Of a DNA stretch of 8,862 nucleotides, positions 6,761-8,862 are shown in pieces (positions within the stretch are counted from its first letter, which is position 1; each line of letters opens with the position of its first letter). A program made the translations under genes and the position numbers. The stretch spans positions 1-8,862 of the forward strand of contig RGUG01000041.1 of NCBI GenBank assembly GCA_010027915.1, written 5' to 3'. The notes below the pieces were generated by a model that did not search any database, was not told the DNA's origin, and was given only the letters and a program-made list of their open reading frames with translations. Source of the stretch: a bacterium (lineage in GTDB: Bacteria; Margulisbacteria; Marinamargulisbacteria; SXXA01).

Positions 6761-8494
6761 TCACTCAAAAAATCGATGCGAAGAGGAGGGGGTTGAGTCA
6801 CCATAAGAATCAGTAAAGCCCGGTCCAATGGCATCTAACACGTGTAACACTTGCATCCCCAACACGTTAAACCCAGCCTGTTGTAGACTGGATAACAACA
6901 GCCCCCATTCAGGAAGGGGGTCAGCAGGGGCATTGAAATGAAACCGAACCACCACCTGATCTGACAAATCAGGGTCTAACACCGTGGGATACAACAATTG
7001 GCCCCGACTGGACAGGGTCACCGGTTGAACCCCCACGAGGGTCGCCTGTAAAAGGCGTTGCCACAACAGGGCAACCATCTCAACTAAAACGGACTGGTGT
7101 TGAAAATAGAGAATGTGTAACACATCAGGGGGTAATAAGGGGACCTCTGTTGAGAGGCCCTTGCCATGATGCCACCACGCCGCATAATCCATCACCGACT
7201 GGGCCAAGGCAAAACCAGACAGCCCAACCTGCCACCCCCGTGCAGCCAACACAGCCTGAAGGTCCTCAAGCCCCGTCCATTCAAGGGTCATATCCACGCC
7301 CACCACACGACGCGAAACCGCACCCGGACAATACGGCCGTTGCCGAACCCACGCCGCATGATCCAGGTGGGGTGGCACCGCCAACAACGTATGGGCCAAG
7401 TGGGTTAAGCGATGGGTTTCCCCAGCCATCAATCGACTCAATCGCTCACAAATGGCCGTTGTAAAGGCATCGGTTCCCACCACTTGCGTGGTGGTGGGAT
7501 TGTTGCCCCCCCGTGCAATATCGGGCGTGTGAATCCCGTCTTCTAACACCCATGCCCATGCGGTTTGAATGTGGTTGACCACTGGCAACCATGCGGGATT
7601 GATATGCAACGCCATCAGCAAGGAAGCCTGTAACAATCCCGATGGGTTGGCCATGTCAAGCGGCCCGGGATTCAAAGCCCCTCCCGGCACCAGGTCCGGT
7701 GCCGTGCCATGAATGGCCTCAAACATGGCCGCACGGGCCCCCATATTGGCCGAACCGCCCATACCCAAGGATCCCACCAACTGGGTGGTAATGTCCGACA
7801 AAATATCCCCAAACAAATTTTCGGTTACCACCACCTCATAATGATGCGGGGCCGTGGCCACTTTGGCCATGCCATCATCAATGATTTGAGAGGTGGCGTG
7901 AATGGATGGGTAGTCTGTCGCCACCCGTTGAAACACCGCCAAAAACGTCCCCTCGGTCATCTTGAGAATATTGCCTTTGTGAAGACAACAAACCCGTGAC
8001 TTGCCCATCATCACCGCATATTCAAAAGCCGCTCGAATAATGCGGTACATCCCAGAAATGCTTTTTAAGCTCATGGCCTGAACCCCGTCCATGGTAGGTC
8101 GGTGCTCAATGGCCGCATAAAGACCTTCTTCGTTTTCACGAAAAATGGTGATGTCTTGATCAGGAAATGAACTGGGAATAATGGGATGAAGGGAAACCGA
8201 TCGCCGCATGTTGACATACAATCCATGCCCCTTACGACACGTCACATTAAAACTTTTTTGCCCTTGGGTTGCCACGGGGGTTTCGGTGGGCCCCTTTAAC
8301 ATCACCCGATGGGTTTGAAACGCCGACAGCGTGGCCTCGATCTCATCCGGAGAAGCCTGTCGACCCATCGCATGCTCATGCCACTCGATCGGTAACCGGG
8401 CCTGGTCCAACACCCGCTGAACCGCGGCCATAATCGCAGGGCCAATGCCGTCACCCGGGACCGATACAACCGGTACTCGGTTCATGGGTGACAT
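6761..8494 (-). CDS. icd: Isocitrate dehydrogenase, Rickettsia/Thermus type with C-terminal domain, probably NAD-dependent
   Basis: Oxidative decarboxylation of isocitrate to 2-oxoglutarate in the TCA cycle. The N-terminal part is a complete isopropylmalate/isocitrate dehydrogenase fold starting VPGDGIGP. By alignment from memory, isocitrate ligands are S81, N83, R87, R97 and R119. Catalytic Y126 (RENEEGLYAAIEHR) and K173 (HKGNILKMTEG) are present. Metal aspartates are D206, D230 and D234 (NLFGDILSDITTQLVGSLG). The cofactor loop reads HGTAPDL (262-268). NADP enzymes usually have Lys-Tyr after the Pro; Asp with Ile/Leu is typical of NAD enzymes, so NAD+ use is predicted. About eight extra residues follow (268-281). 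SRRVVGVD (394-401) opens the small C-terminal domain found in Thermus and Rickettsia IDH. That domain is enlarged by about 60 residues (roughly 407-465), giving 577 residues against about 480-500 in the family. Starts are possible at 8494 (GAGG close by) or 8485, which overlaps the stop of a small upstream ORF as ATGA. Homology to other IDHs begins just after both. Confidence 0.92.
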   Translation of the reverse strand: MSPMNRVPVVSVPGDGIGPAIMAAVQRVLDQARLPIEWHEHAMGRQASPDEIEATLSAFQTHRVMLKGPTETPVATQGQKSFNVTCRKGHGLYVNMRRSVSLHPIIPSSFPDQDITIFRENEEGLYAAIEHRPTMDGVQAMSLKSISGMYRIIRAAFEYAVMMGKSRVCCLHKGNILKMTEGTFLAVFQRVATDYPSIHATSQIIDDGMAKVATAPHHYEVVVTENLFGDILSDITTQLVGSLGMGGSANMGARAAMFEAIHGTAPDLVPGGALNPGPLDMANPSGLLQASLLMALHINPAWLPVVNHIQTAWAWVLEDGIHTPDIARGGNNPTTTQVVGTDAFTTAICERLSRLMAGETHRLTHLAHTLLAVPPHLDHAAWVRQRPYCPGAVSRRVVGVDMTLEWTGLEDLQAVLAARGWQVGLSGFALAQSVMDYAAWWHHGKGLSTEVPLLPPDVLHILYFQHQSVLVEMVALLWQRLLQATLVGVQPVTLSSRGQLLYPTVLDPDLSDQVVVRFHFNAPADPLPEWGLLLSSLQQAGFNVLGMQVLHVLDAIGPGFTDSYGDSTPSSSHRFFE

Positions 8495-8559
8495 GTCCTC
8501 AACCCCTTAGCATTCGTGACCCATGCCCCCATGAATCCCCCTCGATACCACGCAACCAT
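8482..8559 (-). CDS. 25-residue leader-like small ORF overlapping the IDH start (ATGA)
   Basis: A short ORF starts at an ATG preceded by AGGAGGT with five bases between AGGAGG and the ATG, the best SD in the window. It encodes 25 residues beginning MVAWYRGGFMGAWV and ending CHP. Its TGA (8484-8482) overlaps the second in-frame IDH Met codon (8485) in an ATGA arrangement, the classic geometry for translational coupling. The peptide has three Trp/Tyr within its first 13 residues, is basic, and matches no family I know. It follows the stop of the right-edge gene by 26 bases, so it may be co-transcribed. It could be a coupled leader that loads ribosomes for IDH, a small protein in its own right, or an out-of-frame remnant of a longer IDH N-terminus. 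The first is my preference, on geometry alone. Confidence 0.5.
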   Translation of the reverse strand: MVAWYRGGFMGAWVTNAKGLRTCHP

Positions 8560-8563
8560 GACG

Positions 8564-8570
8564 ACCTCCT
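8564..8570 (-). promoter_or_regulatory. Consensus Shine-Dalgarno for the small ORF ahead of IDH
   Basis: AGGAGGT matches the anti-SD of 16S rRNA fully and sits at ideal spacing from the ATG at 8559. It is about 75-80 bases upstream of the IDH start codons, too far to serve IDH directly, which supports translation of the small ORF. Confidence 0.65.
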
Positions 8571-8585
8571 GACTGATACATCCCG

Positions 8586-8862
8586 TTAGTTATTGGGAAA
8601 CACATACGTTGACACAGGCAATGCCAACGGTGCAAGGTAGCCCATGATACTGCCAAGCGACGTGTCCGTCACGGGATGAGACCCAAATCCCACCACCAAA
8701 TGCACCGCCACATCAGGGGCCACCGCATAATCGTGTTGGTAATCATCCGAAATCCCCGACCGGGCATACGCTGCGGTCACCTTTAATTCAGTCGTGAGAT
8801 AGTGAGACGCCGACACATCAAACCGTTTTTCAATGGCCATTTGAACCCCCCACCCGGAAATA
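8586..8862 (-). CDS. C-terminal part of an unrecognised protein, cut by the right edge
   Basis: The frame is open from the edge to the TAA at 8588-8586. An ATG at 8840 gives 84 residues, but the seven codons before it are also open (ISGWGVQ) and join naturally, so I read this as the end of a longer protein. Residues after the ATG show alternating polar and hydrophobic stretches with many aromatics (IEKRFDVSASHYLTTELKV, AAYARSGISDDYQHDYAVAP, VAVHLVVGFG). This could fit beta-strands of an outer-membrane barrel or another beta-rich surface protein. The end, STYVFPNN, lacks the terminal Phe or Tyr usual for outer-membrane proteins. No family is recognised. A G-run lies close before the ATG, so an 84-residue gene starting there cannot be excluded. 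Its stop is 26 bases before the small ORF ahead of IDH. Confidence 0.5.
   Translation of the reverse strand, partial: ISGWGVQMAIEKRFDVSASHYLTTELKVTAAYARSGISDDYQHDYAVAPDVAVHLVVGFGSHPVTDTSLGSIMGYLAPLALPVSTYVFPNN

Noticed and set aside
7150..7464. Plus-strand Pro/His/Thr-rich ORFs opposite IDH
   Set aside because: They are antisense to the conserved IDH frame, and their low-complexity content mirrors its codon use.

Overview
The window looks like a bacterial chromosome segment with mostly housekeeping metabolism. Every recognisable gene except the first lies on the minus strand. The top strand is conspicuously rich in C runs, so the shared coding strand is G-rich, as expected if it is the leading strand. 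Taxonomy cannot be fixed from the sequence. The set combines an isocitrate dehydrogenase (IDH) of the Rickettsia/Thermus type with an extra C-terminal domain, a eukaryote-like (UGP2-type) UDP-glucose pyrophosphorylase, and a class I ribonucleotide reductase whose small subunit resembles the Chlamydia R2 branch. I infer a Gram-negative lineage, possibly host-associated (Legionellales-, Rickettsiales/Holosporales- or Chlamydiae-like), with low confidence. No IS element, CRISPR array, tRNA, rRNA or phage gene was seen.

Layout, left to right. (1) 1-873, plus strand: an unrecognised protein, probably cut by the left edge, with three hydrophobic segments and an AT-rich, charged middle. (2) A short inverted repeat in the 30-bp convergent gap. 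(3) 904-2305, minus: a UTP-glucose-1-phosphate uridylyltransferase split into two frames. About 20 codons carrying the GPKS nucleotide-binding motif are missing at the break. (4) A 308-bp gap with G-runs on the mRNA-sense strand directly after nrdB. (5) 2614-6444, minus: an nrdA-nrdB operon for aerobic class Ia ribonucleotide reductase, with the nrdB ribosome-binding site overlapping the nrdA stop. (6) A 316-bp AT-rich gap with a candidate nrdA promoter and a strong hairpin after the IDH gene. (7) 6761-8494, minus: a 577-residue IDH with NAD-type cofactor residues and two insertions. (8) 8482-8559, minus: a 25-codon ORF with a consensus Shine-Dalgarno (SD) sequence; its stop overlaps an IDH start as ATGA. 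(9) 8586-8862, minus: the C-terminal end of an unrecognised protein running off the right edge.

How the genes work together: NrdA and NrdB form one enzyme that makes dNDPs. IDH feeds the TCA cycle. The pyrophosphorylase would supply UDP-glucose for envelope sugars but appears broken here. The points most worth checking are the pyrophosphorylase lesion, the coupled small ORF ahead of IDH, and the non-standard IDH C-terminal domain. I did not find a clearly new multi-gene system.
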